Assembly (NCBI RefSeq): GCF_036320965.1
Contig: NC_092261.1
Location: 16,329,646 to 16,393,645 of the forward strand
Direction: 5' to 3'
DNA: 64,000 nt
DNA from: Panulirus ornatus
Taxonomy: Eukaryota > Arthropoda > Malacostraca > Decapoda > Palinuridae
Numbering within the stretch: the first letter of the stretch is position 1; each line of letters begins with the position of its first letter. A model generated the notes under the pieces. It was not told where the DNA came from, searched no databases, and saw only the letters and a program-made list of their open reading frames with translations. Below are positions 1 to 9,829 of this stretch, piece after piece. The position numbers and the translations under genes are program-made.

Positions 1-332
1 GAAGATTTTGTATGTACGTTATAATTTGTTTCCAGTATAAATAGGAGGAAATGGCTATGTCCAACTTGTTTATATCGTAGCAAAGTTGAACTGGGGTGCT
101 TTGAAAACGATGTAGTAGAGACAGAACGAAGTGCAGAAAGAGAGAAACAGGTAGCAATTACGTCTTTGCACAGTTGAATTAAACAAGGTTACTGCCTTCC
201 CCTTTTCTGCACAGGCCCGAATGAAGTACGTTCGGTGCGAGAAAAAGAACGAATATCAGAGTAGGTCAGAGTACATACAGTAAGAGTCGTGAGCATAGGA
301 GTGAACAGGACTGACGCCAGGAAAGAACAACG
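1..332. other. leading segment, no gene recognised
   Basis: No open frame, RNA gene or clear repeat is seen. A TATAAATA octamer lies at 36-43 and could be a TATA box for the ATG at 333, but one octamer in AT-rich DNA is weak evidence. Confidence 0.4.
36..43 (+). promoter_or_regulatory. TATA-box-like octamer
   Basis: TATAAATA lies about 290 bp upstream of the Kozak-type ATG at 333. No initiator or downstream promoter element could be supported, so this is only a candidate. Confidence 0.15.
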
Positions 333-440
333 ATGGTGAGCAGAAAGATAATAGAATCAGCGATGGGACGGAACACAGCGTGGACACCACAAAGCATCGA
401 GTGGAAAAGAGAACTATGGACTGAGATGAGAAACTTTGAA
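333..440 (+). CDS. candidate 5' coding exon spliced in frame to the RT frame
   Basis: An ATG at 333 with A at -3 and G at +4 opens exactly 36 codons (starting MVSRKIIESA, ending MRNFE). They end at a GAA|GTAAGT splice donor at 440/441. The next strong acceptor, TTTTTGCAG|GG at 538/539, continues in phase 0 into the reverse transcriptase frame. If spliced, the product would be a short leader of unknown function fused to the LINE protein. The leader resembles no family I know. It could be host sequence captured by the insertion, a native part of the element, or coincidence. Without splicing the frame stops at 525-527. Confidence 0.22.
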
Positions 441-538
441 GTAAGTTTGAAAAGTAAAGACTTGTGCTATACTTTGTCCATCTCTCGTATACTACAAGTC
501 ACGGTAACAGTAATAAATAATGAATAGGATTTTTGCAG
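441..538 (+). other. candidate 98-bp phase-0 intron
   Basis: The donor is GTAAGT (441-446) and the acceptor TTTTTGCAG (530-538). The interior is AT-rich with only a short pyrimidine tract. Removing it joins codon 36 of the upstream frame to the GGA codon at 539 without a shift. Confidence 0.22.
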
Positions 539-2422
539 GGAAAAAATGCAATTGAGTGGGAGAAGTATAAAAGAAAGAGACAGGAGGTCAAGAGAAAGGT
601 GCAAGAGGTGAAAAAAAGGGCAAATGAGAGTTGGGGTGAGAGACTATCAGTAAATTTTAGGGAGAATAAAAAGATGTTCTGGAAGGAGGTAAATAGGGTG
701 CGTAAGACAAGGGAGCAAATGGGAACTTCAGTGAAGGGCGTAAATGGGGAGGTGATAACAAGTAGCGGTGATGTGAGAAGGAGATGGAATGAGTATTTTG
801 AAGGTTTGTTGAATGTGTCTGATGACAGAGTGGCAGATATAGGGTGTTTTGGTCGAGGTGGTGTGCAAAGTGAGAGGGTTAGGGAAAATGGTTTGGTAAA
901 CAGAGAAGAGGTAGTAAAAGCTTTGCGGAAGATGAAAGCCGGCAAGGCAGCAGGTTTGGATGGTATTGCAGTGGAATTTATTAAAAAAGGGGGTGACTGT
1001 ATTGTTGACTGGTTGGTAAGGTTATTTAATGTATGTATGACTCATGGTGAGGTGCCTGAGGATTGGCGGAATGCGTGCATAGTGCCATTGTACAAAGGCA
1101 AAGGGGATAAGAGTGAGTGCTCAAATTACAGAGGTATAAGTTTGTTGAGTATTCCTGGTAAATTATATGGGAGGGTATTGATTGAGAGGGTGAAGGCATG
1201 TACAGAGCATCAGATTGGGGAAGAGCAGTGCGGTTTCAGAAGTGGTAGAGGATGTGTGGATCAGGTGTTTGCTTTGAAGAATGTATGTGAGAAATACTTA
1301 GAAAAGCAAATGGATTTGTATGTAGCATTTATGGATCTGGAGAAGGCATATGATAGAGTTGATAGAGATGCTCTGTGGAAGGTATTAAGAATATATGGTG
1401 TGGGAGGCAAGTTGTTAGAAGCAGTGAAAAGTTTTTATCGAGGATGTAAGGCATGTGTACGTGTAGGAAGAGAGGAAAGTGATTGGTTCTCAGTGAATGT
1501 AGGTTTGCGGCAGGGGTGTGTGATGTCTCCATGGTTGTTTAATTTGTTTATGGATGGGGTTGTTAGGGAGGTAAATGCAAGAGTCCTGGAAAGAGGGGCA
1601 AGTATGAAGTCTGTTGGGGATGAGAGAGCTTGGGAAGTGAGTCAGTTGTTGTTCGCTGATGATACAGCACTGGTGGCTGATTCATGTGAGAAACTGCAGA
1701 AGCTGGTGACTGAGTTTGGTAAAGTGTGTGGAAGAAGAAAGTTAAGAGTAAATGGGAATAAGAGCAAGGTTATTAGGTACAGTAGGGGTGAGGGTCAAGT
1801 CAATTGGGAGGTGAGTTTGAATGGAGAAAAACTGGAGGAAGTGAAGTGTTTTAGATATCTGGGAGTGGATCTGGCAGCGGATGGAACCATGGAAGCGGAA
1901 GTGGATCATAGGGTGGGGGAGGGGGCGAAAATTTTGGGAGCCTTGAAAAATGTGTGGAAGTCGAGAACATTATCTCGGAAAGCAAAAATGGGTATGTTTG
2001 AAGGAATAGTGGTTCCAACAATGTTGTATGGTTGCGAGGCGTGGGCTATGGATAGAGATGTGCGCAGGAGGATGGATGTGCTGGAAATGAGATGTTTGAG
2101 GACAATGTGTGGTGTGAGGTGGTTTGATCGAGTAAGTAACGTAAGGGTAAGAGAGATGTGTGGAAATAAAAAGAGCGTGGTTGAGAGAGCAGAAGAGGGT
2201 GTTTTGAAATGGTTTGGGCACATGGAGAGAATGAGTGAGGAAAGATTGACCAAGAGGATATATGTGTCGGAGGTGGAGGGAACGAGGAGAAGAGGGAGAC
2301 CAAATTGGAGGTGGAAAGATGGAGTGAAAAAGATTTTGTGTGATCGGGGCCTGAACATGCAGGAGGGTGAAAGGAGGGCAAGGAATAGAGTGAATTGGAG
2401 CCATGTGGTATACAGGGGTTGA
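533..2422 (+). CDS. LINE reverse transcriptase, RTE-like, endonuclease part missing
   Basis: This frame encodes the RNA-dependent DNA polymerase of a non-LTR retrotransposon, which copies element RNA at the target site. The frame is open from 524 (stop at 521-523). Its apparent start at 533 is TTG, and the first in-frame ATG is at 674, so the native start is not here. Residues are numbered from 533. RT landmarks are NYRGISLLS at 198-206, GFRSGRGCVDQ at 234-244, motif A FMDLEKAYD at 266-274, motif B GLRQGCVMSP at 324-333, and motif C FADD at 374-377 with both catalytic aspartates. The C-terminal block (WFGHMERM near 560-567, RRRGRPNWRW near 585-594) is typical of RTE-like elements. The usual N-terminal AP endonuclease, about 230 residues, is absent. 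The frame ends at TGA 2420-2422, where the 55-kb copy has CGA and reads 11 residues further. No frameshift is seen, so the copy is young. RTE-like assignment is inference; RT identity is certain. Confidence 0.92.
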   Translation: MQGKNAIEWEKYKRKRQEVKRKVQEVKKRANESWGERLSVNFRENKKMFWKEVNRVRKTREQMGTSVKGVNGEVITSSGDVRRRWNEYFEGLLNVSDDRVADIGCFGRGGVQSERVRENGLVNREEVVKALRKMKAGKAAGLDGIAVEFIKKGGDCIVDWLVRLFNVCMTHGEVPEDWRNACIVPLYKGKGDKSECSNYRGISLLSIPGKLYGRVLIERVKACTEHQIGEEQCGFRSGRGCVDQVFALKNVCEKYLEKQMDLYVAFMDLEKAYDRVDRDALWKVLRIYGVGGKLLEAVKSFYRGCKACVRVGREESDWFSVNVGLRQGCVMSPWLFNLFMDGVVREVNARVLERGASMKSVGDERAWEVSQLLFADDTALVADSCEKLQKLVTEFGKVCGRRKLRVNGNKSKVIRYSRGEGQVNWEVSLNGEKLEEVKCFRYLGVDLAADGTMEAEVDHRVGEGAKILGALKNVWKSRTLSRKAKMGMFEGIVVPTMLYGCEAWAMDRDVRRRMDVLEMRCLRTMCGVRWFDRVSNVRVREMCGNKKSVVERAEEGVLKWFGHMERMSEERLTKRIYVSEVEGTRRRGRPNWRWKDGVKKILCDRGLNMQEGERRARNRVNWSHVVYRG

Positions 2423-2613
2423 CGTGCTGTCAGTGGATTGAATCAAGGCATGTGAAGCGTCTGGGGTAAACCATGGAAAGCTGTGTAGGTATGTATATTT
2501 GCGTGTGTGGACGTGTGTATGTACATGTGTATGGGGGGGGGGGGGGGTTGGGCCATTTCTTTCGTCTGTTTCCTTGCGCTACCTCGCAAACGCGGGAGAC
2601 AGCGACAAAGTAT
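539..2613 (+). mobile_element. RTE-like LINE copy A, 5'-truncated, internal deletion in 3' UTR
   Basis: The element runs from the pre-RT region through the RT frame to a 3' tail ending in GCTACCTCGC and AAAGTAT, then poly(A) and (TA)n. The family stop codon is at 2452-2454. Just after about 2485 the tail jumps to sequence found roughly 255 bp further along in the 55-kb copy, so that part of the 3' UTR is deleted. No target-site duplication could be picked out, partly because the 3' flank is a microsatellite. Confidence 0.85.
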
Positions 2614-2709
<96 letters not shown>

Positions 2710-2720
2710 CATATATATAT
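2614..2720. repeat. poly(A) plus (TA)n tail of LINE copy A
   Basis: An A run at 2614-2640 is followed by about 30 TA repeats and a few interrupted units, lying exactly at the LINE 3' end. Confidence 0.95.
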
Positions 2721-3049
2721 CAGAAAGCTCGAGCTTCCATACCGAAAACGTGCGTTAATATACGAAAAGAAATACAAGATACCCTCGACCCACGTCACAG
2801 GGAAGGGGATGAAAACCTCCGTAATGGAGAGCCATTTACTATACAAATCCTCAGAGAGAGAATTATGACTTTTATGTACATCAAAAAAAAAAAAAAAAAG
2901 GAGAGACGAAAGAAAGAGACTCTAAGAACTCCACTATCGCCAAAGCCAGAGAGAAGGGGACCCCGCCTCCGAAAGACCTGCAGAGGAACTTTTGAAGTCT
3001 CTTGAGGGAGGTCTGTGACTGCCAGACCTGCAGCCTCGCACGGAAGTCT
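2721..3049. other. no gene recognised
   Basis: Mixed sequence with an A run near 2883-2899. No supported feature. Confidence 0.5.
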
Positions 3050-3440
3050 GAATACCACCTTCCCCTCCCTCCACCCTACTCCACTTTCTTACCTCCCCCT
3101 TATGGTGAATACCACTTTCCCCTCCCTCCTCCCTACTCCACTTTCTTACCTCCCCCTTATGGTGAATACCACCTTGCCCTCCCTCCTCCACCTTCTTACC
3201 TCCCCCTTATGGTGAATACCACCTTCCCCTCCTCCTCCCTACTCCACTCTCTTACCTCCCTTTTATGGTGAATACCACCTTCCCCTCCCTCCTCCCTACT
3301 CCACTTTCTTACCTCCCCCTTATGATGAATACCACCTTCCCCTCCCTCCACCCTACTCCACTTTCTTACCTCCTCCCAATGGTGAATACCACCTTGCCCT
3401 CCTCCTCCCTACTCCACTTTCTTATCTCCCCCTATGCCTC
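3050..3440. repeat. 57-bp minisatellite, 7 units
   Basis: The landmark GAATACC recurs at 3050, 3107, 3164, 3214, 3270, 3327 and 3384. Spacing is 57 bp except one 50-bp unit and one 56-bp unit. Units are pyrimidine-rich. Open frames across it are artefacts of the repeat. Confidence 0.93.
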
Positions 3441-3624
3441 CCTCCCCCCCTCCCTTTTTTTCATCTTTCGTTTTCTTTTCCTGAGTTATCCAGTCTTGCT
3501 TTAAAAGAAAGAAAAAAATAGGAGGTTTCTGGTCTCTGTGGACGGTGGTGGAAGGTATGCGATGCGCACGGCTGGAAGGAGACATCTCGAGTGAAAGTGA
3601 AAGTGAGAATACCCGAGAGAGAGC

Positions 3625-3626
<2 letters not shown>

Positions 3627-3686
<60 letters not shown>
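3627..3686. repeat. (GA)n microsatellite
   Basis: Thirty uninterrupted GA units, a purine-only mirror repeat that could form triplex DNA. Confidence 0.97.
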
Positions 3687-3688
<2 letters not shown>

Positions 3689-3875
3689 CAAGGCTCGCCA
3701 AGTGGATGAGGACGTGCGGAAGTTTAAGACTAAGCAATCTAATTAGGGGCATCTTTGAAGGCAGGGATTGTTAGAGTAACCTGGTGGGGAGGGAGGCCCA
3801 GCCATCCGGCAGGCCCTCCCTCTCTTGCTGACTTTGGTGGGGCTTTTTTTTTAACAAGAGTCGTGGCCTCGCTCC

Positions 3876-4262
3876 CGTGTTGGAGAAACGTTTCCCTGGA
3901 AAAGGATTATACACGGTGAGCTTGAGGGGAAACTGCGTCTGAACGTTTCTCGCTGGCTCGGTAGAGAGGAGTCTCAGAGGGAGAAGAAAAAAAAAAATGC
4001 AAAGAGCGTTATTCAACGTTGGCCTGGCAGAAACGTTCGGGTCAAAGAATTATTGCAAGAGGTCATGATTCAACGAGAGCCTGGTAGAAACGTTTCCGAG
4101 GAAGAATTACGTTGGAGCTCCAGTCTACGATAGCTTGACAGAAACATTTTAAAGGAGAAATTATGCGGGAGCCAAATTCTACGACAGCTTGGCAGAAACG
4201 TTTTGGAGGATGAATCATGCAGGAGCCATACTCTACGAGAGCTTGCCAGAAACGCTCTTAAG
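3876..4262. repeat. degenerate ~55-bp tandem repeat
   Basis: The core CAGAAACG(T) recurs at about 4027, 4084, 4139, 4192 and 4246 (spacing 53-57 bp), each with flanks resembling TACGAGAGCTTGG and GAATTATGC. Two weaker units lie upstream. It is an old, diverged array. Confidence 0.65.
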
Positions 4263-4678
4263 GAAGTATTGCACTGGATGGTTACCCATACTTAGATCAT
4301 CTGCGAAATTCTATCCCAGGGAGTCAAATAATAGTAACCATTGATGATGGGGAAAAAAGTAATTATCATGAAGAATAAGTAGAGCTTCTAAAGCTTGCTA
4401 GAGAAAAAAAAGAAATGTTACAAGGAACTAAATTGTCAGGATATACTACGTCCTTCGTCTTCGTTACTCCACTTCGAGTTTCTGAAGGATCCGTGAGAGG
4501 CACAGATTTGGTAGGAGCGTTTGACACATACTTACGGAGACTGCTAAAAAAAAAACTGAGTGTTTTTTGTCCAGATGAAATATACAGTCCTATGTAAAAA
4601 GGAAAGTGCGTGTAAAATTCTCCCAGTAACATAAAATAGAGAAAAGTGTGTAGAATTTCCCTATTGTAACAAAAATTA

Positions 4679-4680
<2 letters not shown>
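4263..4680. other. no gene recognised
   Basis: Mixed AT-rich sequence. No supported feature. Confidence 0.5.

Positions 4681-4709
<29 letters not shown>
4681..4709. repeat. (CA)n microsatellite
   Basis: Pure CA run immediately upstream of a tRNA-derived SINE fragment. Confidence 0.95.
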
Positions 4710-4712
<3 letters not shown>

Positions 4713-4861
4713 CTTAATCATAAGTCAGCACAGGCCCGCCTTGAGACGGTCCCACATGGGTTCGAATCCTGCAAGCGACAGTCAGTCCACACTCAACCCG
4801 AGTGTTCATCATCCCTTCGGAGCTGGTCAATAAGTGGGTACCTGACTTAATGCTGGCGCAC
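4710..4861 (+). mobile_element. tRNA-derived SINE fragment
   Basis: GGGTTCGAATCC (about 4757-4768) is a strong RNA polymerase III B box. It is followed by a body (CAACCCGAGTGTTCATC, then GAGCTGGTCAATAAGTGGGT and ACCTGAC) that recurs at 53430-53496 behind another tRNA-like head. The A box is poorly preserved. It is bracketed by (CA)n and (GT)n. It is not a functional tRNA gene because no cloverleaf with acceptor and anticodon stems can be drawn. Confidence 0.6.
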
Positions 4862-4865
4862 GTGT

Positions 4866-4922
<57 letters not shown>
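4862..4922. repeat. (GT)n microsatellite
   Basis: About 30 GT units with one TA interruption near the start. Confidence 0.96.
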
Positions 4923-4928
<6 letters not shown>

Positions 4929-4979
4929 TGAGAGTGCCTGTGACAGCATTTTACCACAATGGGAGAGCTAAGGCCACCG

Positions 4980-5300
4980 CGTAGCGCTCACCGCACATCC
5001 GGCGTGTTAAATTACGAGAGAGCGAGTACTTGTTTTTTAAGCATTTACGTAAAAAAATTTGCCAAAAGGCTGGACAATCGCGTAGCGCTCACCGCAGAAA
5101 AATTCTCATTTACGAAGATTGATTGATTCTGTGGAATCTTTAATGACAATTCAGCGCTCTTTAGTATGAAAAAGCTATCCATAAACTTAAAACTATTCCC
5201 ATAAAAATTGATTGATGCTGTGGAATTTGTAATACTAATTCAACGATTTTTAGAGATATACATCTATAAGCTTAAAGCTATTCACATACAAATTATGAGA
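4980..5300. repeat. short direct duplications in AT-rich DNA
   Basis: GCGTAGCGCTCACCGCA occurs at about 4980 and 5077. Two units of about 95 bp, each starting GATTGATTCTGTGGAAT or GATTGATGCTGTGGAAT, lie at about 5120 and 5210. Confidence 0.6.
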
Positions 5301-5454
5301 CTTAAATTCCTCTTTAAATATACATAAAAACTCAAAACTGTTTATATAAAACCGTGTATTAGAGTTTCCTGTCAAAAGTTCATCAGGTTATCTGTATTGG
5401 CATCATTGTGTAAAATCCCTCAAATGATTTTTAGTCCCTCCTTTATTTTCATAT

Positions 5455-6600
5455 GATCTATACCTGATGCTTCATTCTCCTACAGTCTGAGCAATCCTCT
5501 AGTAAATCAGGCGAGGCAATACTGCATCTGCAGGCGCCCCATATCGAGACATGCGTCCTCTCCGTGAAGTGACCATGGGTCAATGCACTAAGATCAGCTC
5601 TCAGTCGACAAGGAACTGTCTCGAAATGGACATTCCTGCGAGAGAAGAGTAAGGCCATATTTCAACACCTTTCATTATCCTCTGTATTCTCTTATATTCC
5701 TCTGGTCTTCCGTGTCCTCGTCTTGCTAGCCATTTATTCTCCGCACGAAATCATTGCGAGGTAAAACTTTCGTATATAGATTGCTCGTTATAGCTACTTC
5801 TTCAAGCCTGGGCTTAGGCTCATTCATTTATCGCTGATACCAACAAGTTCAGGACACCAGAAGAGTCCTACACTCTCATACGCACTGAGTGGATCCTTGC
5901 AATCCAGTCTTGGACTTCTTGGCCGATGAGTATGAACTTGGAGCACTGTGTTGAAGTGCACTTACGAAGTAGAATGTAATTTCCTTTCAGGATATTTCTA
6001 ATTTAGTTCGGGTGCAGTCTCATTATACCATACAATTCTGTAAACATGGAAGATTTTCCCTCGGCAGCACTACTATACGTGATCCATCTTCAATAATCAC
6101 GGCAGAGCCTACATCTTCATCGCATTCTGAGCCGTTGGTGAATATCTTTGTTCAGTTGACGTGAATAGTATCATGTGGAAGGAACTCTGTTGTTATGACC
6201 TCTGGTTGTTGTCATCCATTCCATGCAAAGTCTGACCTCAGGAATCTTCTTAGGAAGGACTCCAAGTAAAATATATTACCTGAAGTGAGTTTAAGATCAA
6301 AACACTCATTAACAGCATCTTTTTTTTATATAGTTATATTAAAGGGCTCAGGGAACTTGGAATGACGATACAATACTTCAGTCTTTGAGCAGCAAGAACG
6401 CACTTATGTGTAGGTGTATACGACAGGGTACGTTTAAACCTAAAGACACATTTTATGCAAAGTTCATATAAGTTTTCAATTCATGGGGAGTTCGCCAGAA
6501 TCTGCATAGAGGCTTTCGTCTTTAGATATCTCAATGCTCCAGTGGATATTCTAACATTAGATTATGGATAACATCGACCATTTACAAGATGGAGAGCTAC
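5455..6600 (-). pseudogene. relic of an RNase H-bearing LINE (I/R1-type)
   Basis: On the minus strand, broken frames give the order expected downstream of an RT. A linker reading ESLYADSGELPMN lies at 6484-6530. The RNase H start reads IFTNGSE, then VGSAVII, at 6080-6150. FVSALQ lies at 5945-5972 (family TDSLSALQ), and LFWCPELVGIS at 5833-5866 (family W-P-GH-VGI). The 66-codon end (5458-5658) carries RLR, LTHGH and a Cys-rich tail, as in RNase H-type LINE C-termini. The first catalytic Asp of RNase H is replaced by Asn, and there are several stops and frameshifts, so it is dead. Clade (I, R1, LOA or similar) cannot be fixed by eye. Confidence 0.68.
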
Positions 6601-7269
6601 TCGTCACCTGAGTTAAGTGTTGTCCAAAGTCATGTGTGAGATGGGAGAAATTTGCATGGTTGTGGATCGAACGCCAGCAGCACACGTGTGATTGAGATGG
6701 ACAGAATAGACATCAACCTAAGCCCAAGGAGTGAAACTTGACAGCCACTAAAGAGCCGTCATTACTTCTCCCGATACCCAAGAGGGGACAGTTTCAGCTA
6801 ATACACACCCTTGGTCGGTGGCTGCCTCCTCCTTACGAGAGGGAGAAAGAGAGAAAGCGAGAAAGACACTCAGATCGTAGAGAGATTCCGCTAAAAGCCA
6901 GGGAGCAGTTGAAGCCCTGGACATAAACCCCCGGCCACGGCTGCTAACGTTCCAATCTTAGTATTATACCCTCCTCTTACTCCACTACCACTGAAGGCGA
7001 CCACTTGTTCCACAAGCTATTACGGGAGAGAGAGACGACCCCCAGCGCCCCTGACTTAAGATATATCTGAGAGGTAAAGCTAAGAAGCTGAGAGGTGTCT
7101 CAATGGCAGGAGGACAATAACAATGACTTTTAGCAAGAGGAAAGAGCAGGGACGTGGATGCTTCTCCTACCCCACCCGGCCTCCACACCCACCCATCCTC
7201 AGCGAGAGTTTAATGTACAGTTGAGGACCGGCCGACTTGGGCAATAGACCCGTGGCGCGTCCCATCCTC
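6601..7269. other. no gene recognised
   Basis: Mixed sequence. A 62-codon open frame at 6738-6926 is within chance expectation. The RT part of the neighbouring relic may extend here, but I could not see motifs. Confidence 0.4.
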
Positions 7270-7960
7270 ACCTGGTCTGTCGTCTTTATTTCGATCATAT
7301 TTCTTTTACTTTCTGTCCTTTTTACGTCTATCTATTTTCTCCCTTTTCCTTCCCTTCATTGTTTTTCCTTTCTTTTGGTTCCTGACTTCCTTTATTTGGT
7401 TTGGTTTTTCTTGCTTTACTTGGTTTCTTTTGTTTTTAATTTCCTTTTCTCGTTCCTGCTTCTTCTTCTGTTGCAGTCTTCACTGCTGCGTCCACGGGTC
7501 TTGCATTCTCATTCATATGCTGGTCTGTACTACTCTCGCTCGCCTTTGGCAATACCACTGCTCTCTCCACCGGTTCTTATATCACTTTCCTTCTTCATTC
7601 TTTTTGTCATTTCTTTTATTTTCCTTATCCACTTCATTCATTTGTCCGAAATCTACGAATATTCACGTCCTGATTCTTCCCTCCTTCTCCATCTGTGGAC
7701 TTGATTCTTTACTTCATTTTAGTATCTTCGATCTGTTCTCCCTTCAACTTCATCATTATCTTCCTCCATTTTGCCTCCTCTTCACTCTCTCTCTCCATTC
7801 TGCGTATCTCAAAATATCATACTAATCTTCCCCATTTATTCCTTCTTCCCTGTTCATCAACCCATCTGCTTCTCCCCAGCTTCACTCTTGCTTTGATATT
7901 ACTTTCCATAACCGAGACGTCAGATTATCAACGACTCTCCTAAACGTCACTAATTATCGT
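7270..7960. repeat. long pyrimidine-rich low-complexity tract
   Basis: The plus strand is dominated by T and C for about 690 bp without a fixed unit. Its long Phe/Leu/Ser-rich frames (155 and 131 codons) reflect composition rather than coding. Confidence 0.75.
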
Positions 7961-7974
7961 AAACGAAAAGTTAA

Positions 7975-7978
<4 letters not shown>

Positions 7979-8048
<70 letters not shown>
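7979..8048. repeat. (GA)n microsatellite
   Basis: About 35 pure GA units. Confidence 0.97.
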
Positions 8049-8050
<2 letters not shown>

Positions 8051-8267
8051 CTACGGCTCTACCCTTACCCTAATCTTCACCCCTCTCTATTTCTTTCTTC
8101 CTTCTTTATTTTCAATTTTTCTATCCTCCATTATTGTATTTTCCTTTCTCCCATCTATCTTCCATTTCTCTCCCCCTTCAACCCTCTCTTCTTCCTCCTC
8201 ATCCTCCTTTCTCATTCACTTCCCCTGCCGCTCCATCCATATGTCTGCACGTCCAATGGATCACAAA

Positions 8268-8269
<2 letters not shown>

Positions 8270-8298
<29 letters not shown>

Positions 8299-8402
8299 CC
8301 AAAAGAAGGAACAGAGAATTGGGCCAGGTAAAGGCCCAGTCCTCTGTTCTTAACGCTACCTCGCTAATGCGGGAAATGGCGAATAGTTTGAAAGAAAAAG
8401 AA

Positions 8403-8404
<2 letters not shown>
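8270..8404 (+). mobile_element. element S copy 1, truncated to its 3' half
   Basis: It starts inside the internal T tract (29 T, 8270-8298). It then has CCAAAAGAAGGAACAGAG, GGCCCAG, CTCTGTTCTTAACGCTACC, and the 3' box ending GGCGAATAGTTTG before (TA)n. The head half is missing. Confidence 0.85.
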
Positions 8405-8495
<91 letters not shown>

Positions 8496-8506
8496 GTGTG
8501 TGTGTT
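8405..8506. repeat. (TA)n(GT)n compound microsatellite
   Basis: About 36 TA units followed by about 14 GT units, abutting the 3' end of element S. Confidence 0.97.
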
Positions 8507-9017
8507 CCTTACGTGTAGTCTACATCAACCTACTACACCAGGAGTAAACCTTCTCCCACACACAGTCTCCCCCACCCCCACCGAACACGCCACCTCCCCT
8601 ACCTCGGAACTCATTGCCTTTCCCCTCCATCCCCCTCCCCCCGGCCCTCACCCCCCTCCCCTCCCCCACAACACAATAACCCGATAACCGAACTACTCCT
8701 CCAAATAAATCATTCCGTAATCCCGGGACCAAATAATAGAACAGATCAATGGCGTCCGGATTATAAAATCATGCGCGGGTCTCACGGGATTTCTTTTTTT
8801 TCCCTCTTCCCTCTCTCTCCAAGGAAGCTCTTCAATAGCAGAGTGGTAAGAGAGTAAAGATTAATAATTGATTAACCGGTATTGGATTCATCTCAGCCTG
8901 GGGTTGGGGTGTGTGGGTGGAGGCAAGGAGGGTTAGTGAGGTCGTTGAGGTGGTGGTGGTAATGGGGGGTGGGGTCGCTGGCGGTGGGTCGGGTCCACAG
9001 GGGGTACTCTCGTTCGT
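8507..9017. other. C-rich then mixed sequence, no gene recognised
   Basis: 8550-8680 is C-rich; the rest is mixed. No supported feature. Confidence 0.5.
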
Positions 9018-9400
9018 GTGGGGTTGGGTAGCGTGGAGGGCACCATCTGGCAGGGTTGGGTAGCGTGGAGGGCACCATCTGGCAGGGTTGGGTAGCGTGG
9101 AGGGCACCATCTGGCAGGGTTGGGTAGCGTGGAGGGCACCATCTGGCAGGGTTGGGTAGCGTGGAGGGCACCATCTGGCAGGGTTGGGTAGCGTGGAGGG
9201 CACCATCTGGCAGGGTTGGGTAGCGTGGAGGGCACCATCTGGCAGGGTTGGGTAGCGTGGAGGGTACCAGCTGGCAGGGTTGAGCAGCTTGAAGGGGCAC
9301 CAGCTGCCAAGGTTGGGTAGTGTGGAGGGCACCAGCTGCCATTGCTTGAGTAGGGGTGGAGGGTAACATCTGGCAGGGTTGGCTAAGGTGGAGGGCACCA
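9018..9400. repeat. 32-bp minisatellite, G-rich
   Basis: Unit GTTGGGTAGCGTGGAGGG plus CACCATCTGGCAGG repeats every 32 bp from 9023. About seven units are near-perfect, then three or four are diverged. Because 32 is not a multiple of 3, each frame cycles through three phases, giving minus-strand open frames of 125-188 codons that are spurious. Confidence 0.96.
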
Positions 9401-9732
9401 GCCAACTCCAACGGATGATAGATTCCCGAGACTCTAGTGCCTTACGTCACCAAGCTGTGTTGCCATGAATCTTCATAACAACCAGCAGACACCATTGACA
9501 AAGTGGTCTTACCTTACCTTACATTAACCCGAACCTGAAAATGATCATACGGGGCTAATTTCAGTCCCCCTCCCACTGTCCGATCACCCAACATCTTACC
9601 TAGATGTTCCACTGTGCCGTTAACCTGTCGCTGGCCTCAGCCCTAGCCACACCCAACACACACAGTGACAAGAGTTGATTGGGTGCACTTCCAAGATGTA
9701 TATTTATTCTACCTCTCATTTCCTCTTCTGTT
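9401..9732. other. no gene recognised
   Basis: Mixed sequence. No supported feature. Confidence 0.5.
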
Positions 9733-9825
9733 ACATTATTATCATTAATATTATCATTATCATCATTATTATTATAATTATTACTTATATTAATATCATT
9801 ATTATCATTAATAATTATTATCATC
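9733..9825. repeat. ATT/ATC trinucleotide-rich tract
   Basis: Interrupted ATT, ATC and AAT triplets; low complexity. Confidence 0.85.
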
Positions 9826-9829
9826 ATGG

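Noticed and set aside
1906..2446. Minus-strand frames of 111-158 codons opposite the RT gene
   Set aside because: Antisense shadows of a purine-rich coding strand.
6301..6335. Poly(T) as a terminator or polymerase III stop
   Set aside because: Short T run in an old LINE relic with no promoter nearby.
7237..7825. Hydrophobic frames that look like membrane proteins
   Set aside because: The region is T/C-rich throughout, which forces Phe/Leu/Ser codons; no start context or family match.
8832..9411. Overlapping minus frames of 188, 172 and 125 codons with GALHATQPCQM-type repeats
   Set aside because: Produced by the 32-bp minisatellite cycling through all three phases.
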